From positions 1 through 64,000 of the forward strand of contig NZ_WUMK01000012.1 of NCBI RefSeq assembly GCF_009827055.1: a stretch of DNA of 64,000 bases, read 5' to 3'. Every line of letters starts with the position of its first letter. The stretch's first letter is position 1. This DNA comes from Shinella kummerowiae (GTDB lineage: Bacteria; Pseudomonadota; Alphaproteobacteria; Rhizobiales; Rhizobiaceae). Positions 31,316 to 41,207 of the stretch are shown one piece after another. Both the position numbers and the translations under genes were made by a program. The notes beneath the pieces were generated by a model, which made no database searches, was not told the origin of the DNA, and saw only the letters and a list, made by a program, of their open reading frames with translations.

Positions 31316-32868
31316 CCGTTCGCATCTACATTCCCCGCGATGCCGCCGCCCTTGCGCTCGGCGCCGACCGCGTCGCCAAGGCGTTGGCCGGTGAGGCGGA
31401 TGCCCGCAAGCTCGACATCAAAATCGTGCGCAACGGTTCACGCGGCATGCATTGGCTGGAGCCGCTGGTCGAGGTCGAGACCGCCGAAGGCCGCATCGCC
31501 TACGGGCCGGTGAAGCCGTCCGATGTCGCCTCCCTGCTCGATGCCGGCCTCCTTGAAGGCAAAGCCCATGCGCTCTGTCTTGGCGGAACGGAAGACATTC
31601 CGTTCCTGAAAAACCAGACCCGCCTCACCTTCGCCCGCTGCGGCGTCATCGATCCGGTTTCGCTGGACGACTACAAGGCTCATGGCGGCCTGAAGGGCCT
31701 GGAAAAAGCCATCACCATGGCCCCGGTCGAGGTCGTCAAGGAAGTCACCGATAGCGGCCTGCGCGGTCGCGGCGGTGCCGGCTTCCCGACGGGCATCAAG
31801 TGGAAGACCGTGCTCGACGCACCCGGCGACAGAAAATACATCGTCTGCAATGCCGACGAGGGCGACAGCGGCACCTTTGCCGACCGCATGATCATGGAGG
31901 GTGATCCCTTCGTGCTGATCGAGGGCATGGCGATCGCCGGCCTCGCAACCGGCGCCACCAAGGGCTACGTCTACACCCGCTCGGAATATCCGCACGCCAT
32001 CGCTGTGATGAACGAAGCGGTCACCGTCGCGCGCACCGCCGGCGTGCTCGGACCTTCGGTGCTTGGCTCGGGAAGAGCCTTCGACATGGAAATCCGCGTC
32101 GGCGCAGGCGCCTATGTCTGCGGCGAGGAAACCGCCCTGCTCAACAGCCTCGAAGGCAAGCGCGGCATCGTGCGTGCCAAGCCGCCGCTCCCGGCGTTGC
32201 AGGGCTTCATGGGCCGTCCGACGGTCGTCAACAACGTCATCTCGCTCGCCTCCGTGCCCGTCATCATGGACAAGGGTGCCGCCTATTACCGCGACTTCGG
32301 CATGGGCCGCTCGCGCGGCACGATCCCGCTCCAGATCGCCGGCAACGTCAAACATGGCGGCCTCTACGAGACCGCCTTCGGCCTGACGCTCGGCGAGATC
32401 GTCGATACGATCGGTGGCGGCACGGCCTCCGGCCGCCCGGTTCGCGCCGTGCAGGTGGGTGGCCCGCTCGGCGCCTATTTCCCGCGCGCGCTGTTCGACA
32501 CGCCCTTCGACTACGAGGCCTTCGCGGCCAAGGACGGCCTGATCGGCCATGCCGGCATCACCGTCTTCGACGACACCGTCGACATGCTGAAGCAGGCGCG
32601 CTTCGCCATGGAGTTCTGCGCCGTCGAGAGTTGCGGCAAGTGCACGCCCTGTCGTATCGGCTCGACGCGCGGCGTCGAGACCGCCGACAAGATCGCGAGA
32701 GGCGTCGAGCCGGAGAAGAACCGCGCCCTGCTCGCCGATCTCTGCAACACGATGAAATTCGGCTCGCTCTGCGCGCTGGGCGGCTTCACGCCCTATCCTG
32801 TCATGAGCGCCATGACCCATTTCCCGGAAGACTTTTCGCCGGCTCCTCTGGTGGAGGCTGCGGAATGA
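31312..32868 (+). CDS. fdsB: NAD-dependent formate dehydrogenase beta subunit (diaphorase)
   Basis: The 518-residue FMN- and NAD-binding subunit related to NuoF, preceded by a NuoE-like N-terminal region. It shows the NADH/FMN motif GLRGRGGAGFPTG (near 150), the FMN segment ICNADEGDSGTFADR, and the [4Fe-4S] cysteines in ESCGKCTPCRIGSTR with a later Cys in GSLCALGG. It reduces NAD with electrons from formate. The ATG at 31312 overlaps fdsG by 4 bases, and the stop overlaps the DUF4287 gene by 4 bases. Confidence 0.95.
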   Translation: MTVRIYIPRDAAALALGADRVAKALAGEADARKLDIKIVRNGSRGMHWLEPLVEVETAEGRIAYGPVKPSDVASLLDAGLLEGKAHALCLGGTEDIPFLKNQTRLTFARCGVIDPVSLDDYKAHGGLKGLEKAITMAPVEVVKEVTDSGLRGRGGAGFPTGIKWKTVLDAPGDRKYIVCNADEGDSGTFADRMIMEGDPFVLIEGMAIAGLATGATKGYVYTRSEYPHAIAVMNEAVTVARTAGVLGPSVLGSGRAFDMEIRVGAGAYVCGEETALLNSLEGKRGIVRAKPPLPALQGFMGRPTVVNNVISLASVPVIMDKGAAYYRDFGMGRSRGTIPLQIAGNVKHGGLYETAFGLTLGEIVDTIGGGTASGRPVRAVQVGGPLGAYFPRALFDTPFDYEAFAAKDGLIGHAGITVFDDTVDMLKQARFAMEFCAVESCGKCTPCRIGSTRGVETADKIARGVEPEKNRALLADLCNTMKFGSLCALGGFTPYPVMSAMTHFPEDFSPAPLVEAAE

Positions 32869-33080
32869 GCGAGACGGAAAAGGTCAAAGGCCCGGCCTCC
32901 TACTTCCCGGCCATCGAGAAGAAATACGGCCAGCCGATCGAGCACTGGAAAGCGATCGTTCGCGCGCAGGACGGCAAGGCGCATATGCAGATCGTGGCGC
33001 TTCTCAAGGAAGCACACGGTCTCGGCCATGGCCATGCCAATGCGCTGGTAGCGGCGACACTCGCCGAGAAGACGTCGTAG
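32865..33080 (+). CDS. DUF4287 small protein in the fds operon
   Basis: A 71-residue basic protein recognised as DUF4287 from KGPASYFPAIEKKYGQPIEHWK and GLGHGHANALVAATLAE. It is translationally coupled to fdsB (ATGA overlap) and sits 56 bases before fdsA. No function is known for the domain; a link to formate dehydrogenase is suggested only by position. It is too small to carry cofactors and has no Cys. Confidence 0.8.
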   Translation: MSETEKVKGPASYFPAIEKKYGQPIEHWKAIVRAQDGKAHMQIVALLKEAHGLGHGHANALVAATLAEKTS

Positions 33081-33136
33081 AAACAACCCAAGTCGCCCGA
33101 CCCCATGTCGCGGCGCAGAATAGACCGGAGGTTCCC

Positions 33137-36016
33137 ATGTCCCTCGTCCCCGAAATCGACTACGGCACGCCCGCCTCCCGCGCGGAAAAGATGGTGACGC
33201 TCACCATCGACGGGAACGAGATCACCGTTCCGGAAGGCACCTCCATCATGCGCGCCTCGATGGAGGCCGGCATCAAGGTTCCAAAACTCTGCGCCACGGA
33301 CATGGTGGACGCCTTCGGCTCCTGCCGCCTCTGTCTCGTCGAGATCGAAGGCCGCAACGGCACGCCCGCCTCCTGCACGACGCCGGTGGCGCCCGGCCTT
33401 GTCGTCCACACCCAGACCGGCCGGTTGAAGGACATCCGCAAGGGCGTGATGGAGCTCTATATCTCCGACCATCCACTCGACTGTCTGACCTGTGCGGCCA
33501 ATGGCGACTGCGAATTGCAGGACATGGCCGGTGCGGTCGGCCTGCGCGACGTGCGCTATGGCTATGAGGGCGACAACCACGTCAAGGCCCGCAACAGCGG
33601 CGAAATCAACGCCAAGTGGATGCCGAAGGACGAATCGAACCCCTATTTCACCTATGATCCGTCGAAATGCATCGTCTGTTCGCGCTGCGTGCGCGCCTGC
33701 GAAGAGGTGCAGGGCACATTCGCGCTGACCATCGAAGGACGCGGCTTCGGCAGCCGCGTCTCGCCCGGCATGCACGAGCATTTCGTCGATTCCGAATGCG
33801 TCTCCTGCGGCGCCTGTGTGCAGGCCTGTCCGACGGCGACGCTGACCGAAAAATCCGTCATCGACATCGGCCAGCCGGAACATTCCGTGGTCACCACCTG
33901 TGCCTATTGCGGCGTCGGCTGCTCCTTCAAAGCGGAAATGCGCGGCGAGGAGCTGGTCCGCATGGTGCCGTGGAAGGACGGCCAGGCCAATCGCGGCCAT
34001 TCCTGCGTCAAGGGCCGCTTCGCCTATGGCTATTCGACCCACAAGGACCGCATCCTCAACCCGATGATCCGCGAGAAAATCTCGGATCCGTGGCGCGAAG
34101 TCACCTGGGACGAGGCCTATGCCCATGTCGCCGCCGAGTTCCGCCGCATCCAATATCAGTATGGCCGCGATTCGATCGGCGGCATCACCTCGTCGCGCTG
34201 TACGAACGAAGAAACCTATCTCGTCCAGAAGCTGATCCGCGCCGGCTTCGGCAACAACAATGTCGATACCTGCGCCCGCGTCTGTCATTCGCCGACCGGC
34301 TACGGTCTCGGCCAGACCTTCGGCACCTCCGCCGGCACGCAGAATTTCGATTCGGTCGAGCACACGGACGTCGTCATCGTCATCGGTGCCAACCCGACGG
34401 ACGGACACCCGGTCTTCGCCTCGCGCCTCAAGAAGCGCCTGCGCCAGGGCGCAAAGCTCATCGTCATCGATCCGCGCCGCACCGAACTCGTCTCCTCGCC
34501 GCACATCAAGGCGTCCTATCACCTGCCGCTGAAGCCCGGCACCAATGTCGCCGTCGTCACAGCCCTTGCCCATGTCATCGTGACGGAAGGCCTCTATGAC
34601 GAGCGCTTCATCCGCGAGCGCTGCGACTGGTCGGAATTCGAGGACTGGGCCGCCTTCGTCGCCGAGCCCCGGCACAGCCCCGAGGCGATCGAGCAGTTCA
34701 CCGGCGTCGATCCGGAGACGCTGCGCGGCGCCGCACGACTGTTCGCCACCGGCGGCAACGGCTCGATCTATTACGGCCTCGGTGTCACCGAACACAGCCA
34801 GGGCTCGACGACGGTCATCGCCATCGCCAACCTCGCCATGGCCACCGGCAATATCGGCCGCGAGGGTGTCGGCGTGAACCCGCTGCGCGGCCAGAACAAC
34901 GTGCAGGGCTCATGCGACATGGGCTCCTTCCCGCACGAGCTGCCGGGTTATCGGCACATCTCCGACGACGCGACCCGCGAGATTTTCGAAAAGCTCTGGG
35001 GCGTGAAGCTCAACAACGAGCCGGGCCTGCGCATCCCAAATATGCTGGACGCCGCCGTCGAGGGCACGTTCAAGGGCCTCTATATCCAGGGCGAGGACAT
35101 CCTCCAGTCCGATCCGGACACCAAGCACGTCTCCGCCGGCCTCGCCGCGATGGAATGTGTCGTCGTGCAGGATCTCTTCCTCAACGAGACGGCGAACTAC
35201 GCCCATGTCTTCCTGCCGGGCTCGACCTTCCTGGAAAAGGACGGCACCTTCACCAATGCCGAGCGCCGCATCAACCGCGTTCGCCGCGTCATGACGCCGA
35301 AGAACGGCTATGCCGACTGGGAAGTCACGCAGAATCTCGCCCAGGCGATGGGCCTCAACTGGAACTACCGCCACCCGTCCGAGATCATGGACGAGATCGC
35401 CGCGACCACCCCGAGCTTCGCCCTCGTCTCGTACGACTATCTCGAGAAGATGGGCTCCGTGCAGTGGCCGTGCAACGAGAAGAGCCCGCAAGGCTCGCCG
35501 ATCATGCACATCAACGGCTTCGTACGCGGCAAGGGTAAGTTCATCCGAACGGAATATGTCGCAACCGACGAAAAGACCGGCCCGCGCTTCCCGCTGCTGC
35601 TCACCACCGGCCGCGTGCTCAGCCAGTACAATGTCGGTGCGCAGACACGCCGGACGGAAAACGTCGTCTGGCATGAGGAAGACCGGCTGGAAATCCATCC
35701 GCACGACGCCGAAAACCGCGGCATCCGCGATGGCGACTGGGTGCGCCTGGCAAGCCGCGCCGGCGAGACAACCTTGCGTGCGCTGGTGACCGACCGTGTG
35801 GCGACCGGCGTGGTCTATACGACCTTCCACCACCCGACGACGCAGGCAAACGTCATCACCACCGATTTCTCCGACTGGGCGACGAACTGTCCGGAGTATA
35901 AGGTGACGGCTGTGCAAATCTCGCCGTCGAACGGTCCGTCCGACTGGCAGATCGAGTATGACGAGCTGGCGCGCCGGTCCCGCCGGATCGCCGGCAAGCT
36001 GGAGGCGGCTGAGTAG
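33137..36016 (+). CDS. fdsA: NAD-dependent formate dehydrogenase alpha (catalytic) subunit
   Basis: This molybdenum-bis-MGD subunit (959 residues) oxidises formate to CO2. In order it has an N-terminal [2Fe-2S] ferredoxin domain (CATDMVDAFGSCRLC), a NuoG-type His/Cys [4Fe-4S] region (HPLDCLTCAANGDC), two [4Fe-4S] ferredoxin clusters (CIVCSRCVRAC and CVSCGACVQACP), and a further cluster (CAYCGVGCSF). The molybdopterin domain follows, with Cys383 (in CARVCHSPT), the likely molybdenum ligand. A molydopterin-dinucleotide binding domain ends the protein (about 840-950). An independent ribosome site (CGGAGG) precedes its ATG. Confidence 0.97.
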   Translation: MSLVPEIDYGTPASRAEKMVTLTIDGNEITVPEGTSIMRASMEAGIKVPKLCATDMVDAFGSCRLCLVEIEGRNGTPASCTTPVAPGLVVHTQTGRLKDIRKGVMELYISDHPLDCLTCAANGDCELQDMAGAVGLRDVRYGYEGDNHVKARNSGEINAKWMPKDESNPYFTYDPSKCIVCSRCVRACEEVQGTFALTIEGRGFGSRVSPGMHEHFVDSECVSCGACVQACPTATLTEKSVIDIGQPEHSVVTTCAYCGVGCSFKAEMRGEELVRMVPWKDGQANRGHSCVKGRFAYGYSTHKDRILNPMIREKISDPWREVTWDEAYAHVAAEFRRIQYQYGRDSIGGITSSRCTNEETYLVQKLIRAGFGNNNVDTCARVCHSPTGYGLGQTFGTSAGTQNFDSVEHTDVVIVIGANPTDGHPVFASRLKKRLRQGAKLIVIDPRRTELVSSPHIKASYHLPLKPGTNVAVVTALAHVIVTEGLYDERFIRERCDWSEFEDWAAFVAEPRHSPEAIEQFTGVDPETLRGAARLFATGGNGSIYYGLGVTEHSQGSTTVIAIANLAMATGNIGREGVGVNPLRGQNNVQGSCDMGSFPHELPGYRHISDDATREIFEKLWGVKLNNEPGLRIPNMLDAAVEGTFKGLYIQGEDILQSDPDTKHVSAGLAAMECVVVQDLFLNETANYAHVFLPGSTFLEKDGTFTNAERRINRVRRVMTPKNGYADWEVTQNLAQAMGLNWNYRHPSEIMDEIAATTPSFALVSYDYLEKMGSVQWPCNEKSPQGSPIMHINGFVRGKGKFIRTEYVATDEKTGPRFPLLLTTGRVLSQYNVGAQTRRTENVVWHEEDRLEIHPHDAENRGIRDGDWVRLASRAGETTLRALVTDRVATGVVYTTFHHPTTQANVITTDFSDWATNCPEYKVTAVQISPSNGPSDWQIEYDELARRSRRIAGKLEAAE

Positions 36017-36024
36017 GATCGCGC

Positions 36025-36858
36025 ATGCCGGACTTCTCCACCACGACCAAGGTCGCCGAGATCGCCCGCCGCAACGGGCGGCTTACGGATGGCGAGCGTT
36101 TTGTGCCGGAGGAAACCCCGGTCGCCTTCTCCTATCTCGGCTCGACCCATGCCGTGATGATGGCGACGCCCGCCGATCTCGAGGACTTCGCCGTCGGCTT
36201 CAGCCTGACGGAAGGCATCATCGATGATCCCGGCGAGATCGAAACCATCGAGGTGGTGGCGGAGGATAGGGGCATCGACGTGCAGATCCGGCTTGCCGAC
36301 GTGCAGAACGACGCACTGACCGCCCGCCGCCGCCACATGGCCGGGCCTGTCGGCTGCGGCCTGTGCGGCATCGAATCGATCGAGCAGGCGGTACGCGTGA
36401 CGCCCTCAGTGCGTTCGTCAACGCTTACGCTTAGCGAGGATGAGGTGGCCGAGGCGGTGCGCCTGTTGAATGGCCAGCAACCGCTGCACATGGTGACGCG
36501 CGCCGTGCATGGCGCGGGCTTCTACGTGCCGGGCACCGGCCTGATTGCGGTGCGCGAGGATGTCGGCCGCCACAATGCGCTCGACAAGCTCGTCGGGGCC
36601 GCACGCCGCGCAGGCCATGCCGGCAGCACGGGTGCCGTCGTCGTGACGAGCCGCGTGTCCGTCGAGATGGTGCAGAAGACGGCCATCATTGGCAGCCCCT
36701 TCATCATCGCCATTTCCGCGCCGACGGCGCTCGCCATCCGCACGGCCGAAGAGGCCGGCATGACGTTGATTGCGCTGGTGCGCGGCGAGGAATTCGAAAT
36801 TTTCACCGGTGCGGAACGCATCGTGTCCGGCGCCGGGCGGCGCATGGGCAACGCTTAG
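36025..36858 (+). CDS. fdhD: Formate dehydrogenase accessory sulfurtransferase FdhD
   Basis: A 277-residue sulfurtransferase that carries sulfur from a cysteine desulfurase to the molybdenum cofactor before insertion in FdsA; it is called FdsC in fds operons. The catalytic cysteine pair is in GCGLCG (near 110-115), and REDVGRHNALDKLVG is the family motif. It begins 8 bases after fdsA. Confidence 0.95.
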   Translation: MPDFSTTTKVAEIARRNGRLTDGERFVPEETPVAFSYLGSTHAVMMATPADLEDFAVGFSLTEGIIDDPGEIETIEVVAEDRGIDVQIRLADVQNDALTARRRHMAGPVGCGLCGIESIEQAVRVTPSVRSSTLTLSEDEVAEAVRLLNGQQPLHMVTRAVHGAGFYVPGTGLIAVREDVGRHNALDKLVGAARRAGHAGSTGAVVVTSRVSVEMVQKTAIIGSPFIIAISAPTALAIRTAEEAGMTLIALVRGEEFEIFTGAERIVSGAGRRMGNA

Positions 36859-36867
36859 GAGATCAGC

Positions 36868-37137
36868 ATGTCGGAAGGCAACAAGCTCGTCAGGATGGCG
36901 AACCAGATCGCCACCTTCTTCCACTCGCAGCCCGCAAACGAGGCTCCGAACGGTGTGGCCACCCATATCAACAAGTTCTGGGAGCCGCGCATGCGCCGGC
37001 AGCTTTTCGATATCGTCGACAACCATGGCGGCGAAGGCCTCGACAGTCTGGTGCTGCAGGCCGTGCCGCTGATCCGGCGCCCCCCGCCTGCGGAAGTGCC
37101 GCCCGCTCTGGCGGACAGCGCACCGGCTGCGCATTGA
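36868..37137 (+). CDS. fdsD: NAD-dependent formate dehydrogenase delta subunit
   Basis: An 89-residue protein recognised by KLVRMANQIATFFHSQP and HINKFWEPRMRRQL. The small FdsD subunit joins the FdsABG complex. It is the last gene of the operon, followed by a terminator. Confidence 0.92.
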   Translation: MSEGNKLVRMANQIATFFHSQPANEAPNGVATHINKFWEPRMRRQLFDIVDNHGGEGLDSLVLQAVPLIRRPPPAEVPPALADSAPAAH

Positions 37138-37158
37138 GGCTTTGCCGCTGAAAAACCA

Positions 37159-37187
37159 ACGGCCGGCATCGCTGCCGGCCGTTTTTT
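37159..37187 (+). terminator. terminator of the fds operon
   Basis: Arms ACGGCCGGCA and TGCCGGCCGT enclose a 4-nt loop TCGC, with a TTTTTT tail. An A-run upstream makes it work for the convergent mcp gene too. Confidence 0.88.
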
Positions 37188-37204
37188 CATGCCGCGATCC
37201 GCGC

Positions 37205-38971
37205 TTAGAACTCTTCCCAGTTCTCCGCTGCCGGCGCCGTGGAGCCACGCGACGCCCGCATGCTGCGCGCCACGGCATGAAGCTGTGTTACCGGTGCAGG
37301 CGCTGCGGGTCGGTGCATCGACTGCGCATTTCCGGCAAGTTTGAACCGGCGGATGAGCGTGTGCAGCGCATCCGCCTCACGCGCCATGGCGTGGCTCGCC
37401 GCCGTGCTTTCCTCGACCATCGCCGCATTCTGCTGCGTCGCCTGATCCATCGAGTTGACCGACTGGTTGATCTCGCGAAGGCCGGTGGATTGCTCGCGCG
37501 AGGCCTCGACGATCGCGGCCACGTTGGTATGCACCTCATGCACCTGCGTGAGGATCTCCTGCAAGGCCCGTCCCGTCTCGTCGACCAGCGCCACGCCGCT
37601 CTTCACCTGCTCGCCGGAGGTGGTGATCAACGCCTTGATGTCCTTCGCCGCACTTGCCGAACGCTGCGCAAGTTCCCGCACCTCCTGCGCCACGACGGCA
37701 AAGCCCTTGCCGGCCTCGCCAGCACGCGCCGCTTCCACCCCGGCATTGAGCGCCAGCAGATTGGTCTGGAAGGCGATATCGTCGATCACGCCGATGATGT
37801 TGGAGATTTCGCGCGAAGACTGCTCGATCTGCCCCATCGCGCCGATCGCCCTCTTGACCACCTCGCCGGATTTTTCCGCGCCGATCCGGGTCTTCGTGAC
37901 CAGCGATCCGGCCTCGTCGGCCCGCCGGCTCGAATCGGCAACCGTCGTGGTGATCTCGTCGAGAGCGGCCGCGGTCTCCTCCACGGAGGCGGCCTGCTGC
38001 TCGGTGCGTCTGGCAAGGTCGTCCGCCGCCGAGCGGATTTCCTGCGCCCCGGACGCGATGGCATTGGCGTTGGTTTCGACGGTCCGCATGGTCTCGTGCA
38101 GGCCGGCGACCGCTTCGTTGAAGTCCCTGCGCACAACCTCCATCGAGGGCACGAAGGGCGTCGCCAGGTTTTGCGTGAGGTCCCCTTCCGAAAGCGCCTT
38201 CAGCGCGCCGCCCAGCGCATTGATCGCCGACATGCGCTCCGTGACGTCCGTCGCGAACTTGACCACCTTGTAGACCCGACCGTTGAGGTCACGGATCGGG
38301 TTATAGGCGGCCTGGATCCAGATTTCGCGACCGCCCTTGCCGTAGCGCACGAATTCGTTGGAGATGAATTGCCCGGCCGCCAGGTTCTTCCAGAAATCCG
38401 CATAGGCCTGCGTCTGCGCATAGGCGGGATCACAGAACATGCGGTGGTGCTTGCCGCGAATTTCCGAGAGATCGTAACCCAGCCCCGCGCAGAAGTTTTC
38501 GTTGGCATGGAGAATTTCGCCGGTCGGCGTGAACTCGATCACGGCCTGCGACCGCGAGATCGCGTCGAGCTTGCTGGCATCCTCCGCCGCCCGCATCTTC
38601 GCCTCGGTGATGTCGGTGGCGAACTTGACGACCTTGTAGGCCTTGCCGCCACGAAAGACCGGATTGTAAGAGGCCTGGATCCAGATTTCGCCGCCATCCT
38701 TGCGCAGGCGCTTGTAGCTGGAGGCGTCATATTCACCGCGCCCGAGGCGTGCCCAGAACTGCCGATAGTCCTCGCTCGCCGCATAGGTCGCTTCGCAGAA
38801 GATGCGGTGATGTTTGCCGACGATGTCCTTCAGATCGTAGCCGAGTGCCCGGCAGAAGTTTTCGTTGGCGGTGAGGATGTTGCCGGTAAGATCGAACTGG
38901 ATCACGGCCTGCGAGCGCGACAGCGCGTCGATAATATGGCCCGCATCCATGGATTTCGCGATTGAAAGCAT
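37205..38971 (-). CDS. Cytosolic chemoreceptor with two PAS domains
   Basis: A 588-residue methyl-accepting chemotaxis protein with no membrane helix. There are two similar PAS domains (about 10-125 and 133-248, each with RSQAVI...G.I..ANENFC and a GKHHR(I/M)FC block). A short linker (about 250-290) leads to the signalling coiled coil, whose hairpin tip is [20 protein letters not shown], with methylation-helix sequences on both sides. It ends in NWEEF, like the NWETF pentapeptide that tethers CheR and CheB in E. coli receptors. Soluble PAS receptors of this form sense internal redox or ligand state (as S. meliloti McpY); the signal is unknown. Confidence 0.92.
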   Translation of the reverse strand: MLSIAKSMDAGHIIDALSRSQAVIQFDLTGNILTANENFCRALGYDLKDIVGKHHRIFCEATYAASEDYRQFWARLGRGEYDASSYKRLRKDGGEIWIQASYNPVFRGGKAYKVVKFATDITEAKMRAAEDASKLDAISRSQAVIEFTPTGEILHANENFCAGLGYDLSEIRGKHHRMFCDPAYAQTQAYADFWKNLAAGQFISNEFVRYGKGGREIWIQAAYNPIRDLNGRVYKVVKFATDVTERMSAINALGGALKALSEGDLTQNLATPFVPSMEVVRRDFNEAVAGLHETMRTVETNANAIASGAQEIRSAADDLARRTEQQAASVEETAAALDEITTTVADSSRRADEAGSLVTKTRIGAEKSGEVVKRAIGAMGQIEQSSREISNIIGVIDDIAFQTNLLALNAGVEAARAGEAGKGFAVVAQEVRELAQRSASAAKDIKALITTSGEQVKSGVALVDETGRALQEILTQVHEVHTNVAAIVEASREQSTGLREINQSVNSMDQATQQNAAMVEESTAASHAMAREADALHTLIRRFKLAGNAQSMHRPAAPAPVTQLHAVARSMRASRGSTAPAAENWEEF

Positions 38972-39295
38972 GACCTGTCCCCTTGTGTGACAGCCACGGA
39001 CCGCGTGGCGATCATCGGTTGATGCGTTGGGGCACGATCCGTGGTGAGGACCGTGTCTTAACTCTCAGAGATTCAATCCATGCGGGAGGTTTATTGCCGG
39101 CCGCCGAAAAGCGTGTCTACAATCCAAGATGGAGTGACAGCCTTAAAAATTGATGAAAATCGGAAGGCGAGTTTTAGATCTATTACATAACAACAGCTTA
39201 CAGAGAATCAAAAAGAATGACGCTAACGTTACGTCAGGAAGATGGCTTCTTATAGGAAGGCTAATTCACTAAAAAGTTGCATTCACCTCGAGCAA
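38972..39295. other. AT-rich region between mcp and cheW
   Basis: About 320 bases without a gene, AT-rich compared with the surroundings (from about 39115). It should hold the mcp promoter. The one element noticed is TGACG (39218-39222), 9 bases, CGTCA (39232-39236), a weak inverted repeat. No assigned -35/-10 pair. Confidence 0.4.
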
Positions 39296-39326
39296 CAAAA
39301 AACCGCCGTGCACAGGCACGGCGGTT
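39296..39326 (-). terminator. terminator of cheW
   Basis: Arms AACCGCCGTGC and GCACGGCGGTT (39301-39311 and 39316-39326) enclose a 4-nt loop. On the minus strand the stem is followed by TTTTTTG. Confidence 0.82.
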
Positions 39327-39362
39327 CTTTGCTCAGGCGAAGCGGATGATTGCTTAGAACTA

Positions 39363-39839
39363 TCAGGCCGCCATATCTTCCACGTCGCGTTCCTTGAACA
39401 TGCGCGAAAGATTGAGGAAGCAGATCATGCCGTTCTCATGGGCGATGATGCCCTCCGCATAGGCCTTGTCGAAGGACGTCGTCACTTCCGGCACGGGCTG
39501 CAGCTGCTCGCTGCGGATGGTGAGAATGTCGGAAACCCGGTCGACGACGAGGCCGACGACCATGCTGTGCACTTCAGCCACAACGATGGCGCTGCGCTCG
39601 TTGGCTTCCGTGCTCTTCATGCCGAGCTTATGGGCAAGGTCGATGATCGGGATCACGGTGCCGCGCAGGTTCATCACGCCGATGACGTCCGGCGGAGAAT
39701 GCGGGATCGGCGTGGACGGCGCCCAGCCGCGGATTTCGCGGATCGTCGTCGTCTTCACGCAGAATTCCTGATCGTGCAGACGGAATGCGATGATTTCGAG
39801 CGTGTCGCCGGCAAAGCTGGCCGTGTTGATGGAGGTCAT
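39363..39839 (-). CDS. cheW: Chemotaxis coupling protein CheW
   Basis: A 158-residue adaptor that links chemoreceptors to the CheA kinase. It shows the CheW fold with EIIAFRLHDQEFCVKTTTIRE and VMNLRGTVIPIIDLAHKLGM, including the conserved LRG of the receptor/CheA interface. It is apart from any main che operon but next to the receptor gene, 391 bases away. Confidence 0.93.
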   Translation of the reverse strand: MTSINTASFAGDTLEIIAFRLHDQEFCVKTTTIREIRGWAPSTPIPHSPPDVIGVMNLRGTVIPIIDLAHKLGMKSTEANERSAIVVAEVHSMVVGLVVDRVSDILTIRSEQLQPVPEVTTSFDKAYAEGIIAHENGMICFLNLSRMFKERDVEDMAA

Positions 39840-39933
39840 CGGGATCTTTCCAGGTTGGTCTACGTCGTGATGCGATCCTATGCACGCCCTGGTTAAAATC
39901 TCTCAAACGCCCGAACGATTGTTGCGCCCCGAA

Positions 39934-39963
39934 CGAAAGAAGGCTCCGCATCACCGCGGAGCC
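39934..39963 (-). terminator. terminator of rocD
   Basis: Arms GGCTCCGC and GCGGAGCC enclose a 6-nt loop; on the minus strand TTCTTTC follows, 24 bases after the rocD stop. Confidence 0.6.
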
Positions 39964-39986
39964 CCCCAATCAACCTCTGCAAACCG

Positions 39987-41192
39987 TCAGGTCCGCAGAA
40001 CGGCCTCGAACTGCTCGAGTGCCCAATCCACCTGGTCGCCGGTGATGACGAGCGGCGGCGCGATGCGGATCGTATCGCCATGGGTATCCTTGGCGAGGAT
40101 TCCGCGTTCCTTCAGCGCCTCGCAATACTTGCGTGCGCCGCCGGCGGCCGGATCCAGTTCCACGGCCAGCATCAGGCCACGCCCGCGCACGTCCGTGATG
40201 ATGTTGGAGCGGATGGCCTTAAGGCCATCCTGGAAACGGTTCCCCATACGCTCCGAGTTGCCGATCATGTCTTCCTCGACCAGCACCTTCAGCGCCGCCC
40301 GCGCGATGGCGCAGGCAAGCGGGTTGCCGCCGAAGGTCGAGCCGTGCTGGCCGGGCTTCAGCACGCCCAGCACTTCGCTGTTCGAAAGCACCGCCGAGAC
40401 CGGGTAGAAGCCGCCAGACAGCGCCTTGCCGACCAGCGTCACATCGGCCTCAATACCCTCATGTTCTTCGGCAAGCAACTTTCCCGTGCGGCCGAGGCCG
40501 GTCTGGATCTCATCGAGGATCAGCGTGATGCCATGTCGGGTGCAGAGGTCGCGTACCGACGAGAAATAGCCGGCCGGCGGGATCATCACGCCCGCCTCGC
40601 CCTGGATCGGCTCGATCAGGAAGGCGACGGTGTTCTCGTTGATCGCTGCGCGGAAAGCCTCGATATCGCCGAAGGGCACATGGCGGAAGCCCGGCGCGAA
40701 GGGACCGAAGCCGGTACGCGCATCCGGATCCGTCGAGAAGCCGACGATGCCCATGGTGCGGCCGTGGAAATTGTTGGCGCAGACGATGATCTCGGCCTGG
40801 CCTTCCGGCACGCCCTTCACCTCATAGCCCCACTTGCGCACGGCCTTGACCGCAGTCTCGACCGCCTCGGCGCCGGAATTCATCGGCAGCACCTTATGCG
40901 AGCCGGTCAGCGCCGCGATTTCCTCGTAGAAATGTGCGAGCTGGTCGTTGCGGAAGGCACGCGAGGTGAGCGTCAGCTTTTGCGCCTGCTCCACCATCGC
41001 CGCAAGGATCTTCGGGTGGCAATGCCCCTGGTTGACCGCCGAATAGGCCGAAAGGCAGTCCAGATAGCGGTTGCCATCGATATCCCAGACATGGACGCCC
41101 TCGCCACGCGACAGCACCACGTCGAGCGGCTTGTAGTTATGGGCACCAAGGCGGTATTCGGTTTCGATCAGGCTTGCAGTCGACGGCGTCAT
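39987..41192 (-). CDS. rocD: Ornithine aminotransferase
   Basis: A class-III PLP aminotransferase (401 residues) turning ornithine and 2-oxoglutarate into glutamate semialdehyde and glutamate. It shows the N-terminal [19 protein letters not shown], the PLP contact NNFHGRTMG, the LILDEIQTG aspartate, and the Schiff-base lysine in LVGKALSGG. It starts 15 bases after rocF, so the two form an arginine-degradation operon. Confidence 0.95.
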   Translation of the reverse strand: MTPSTASLIETEYRLGAHNYKPLDVVLSRGEGVHVWDIDGNRYLDCLSAYSAVNQGHCHPKILAAMVEQAQKLTLTSRAFRNDQLAHFYEEIAALTGSHKVLPMNSGAEAVETAVKAVRKWGYEVKGVPEGQAEIIVCANNFHGRTMGIVGFSTDPDARTGFGPFAPGFRHVPFGDIEAFRAAINENTVAFLIEPIQGEAGVMIPPAGYFSSVRDLCTRHGITLILDEIQTGLGRTGKLLAEEHEGIEADVTLVGKALSGGFYPVSAVLSNSEVLGVLKPGQHGSTFGGNPLACAIARAALKVLVEEDMIGNSERMGNRFQDGLKAIRSNIITDVRGRGLMLAVELDPAAGGARKYCEALKERGILAKDTHGDTIRIAPPLVITGDQVDWALEQFEAVLRT

Positions 41193-41207
41193 AAAGTCCT
41201 CCGGGGT

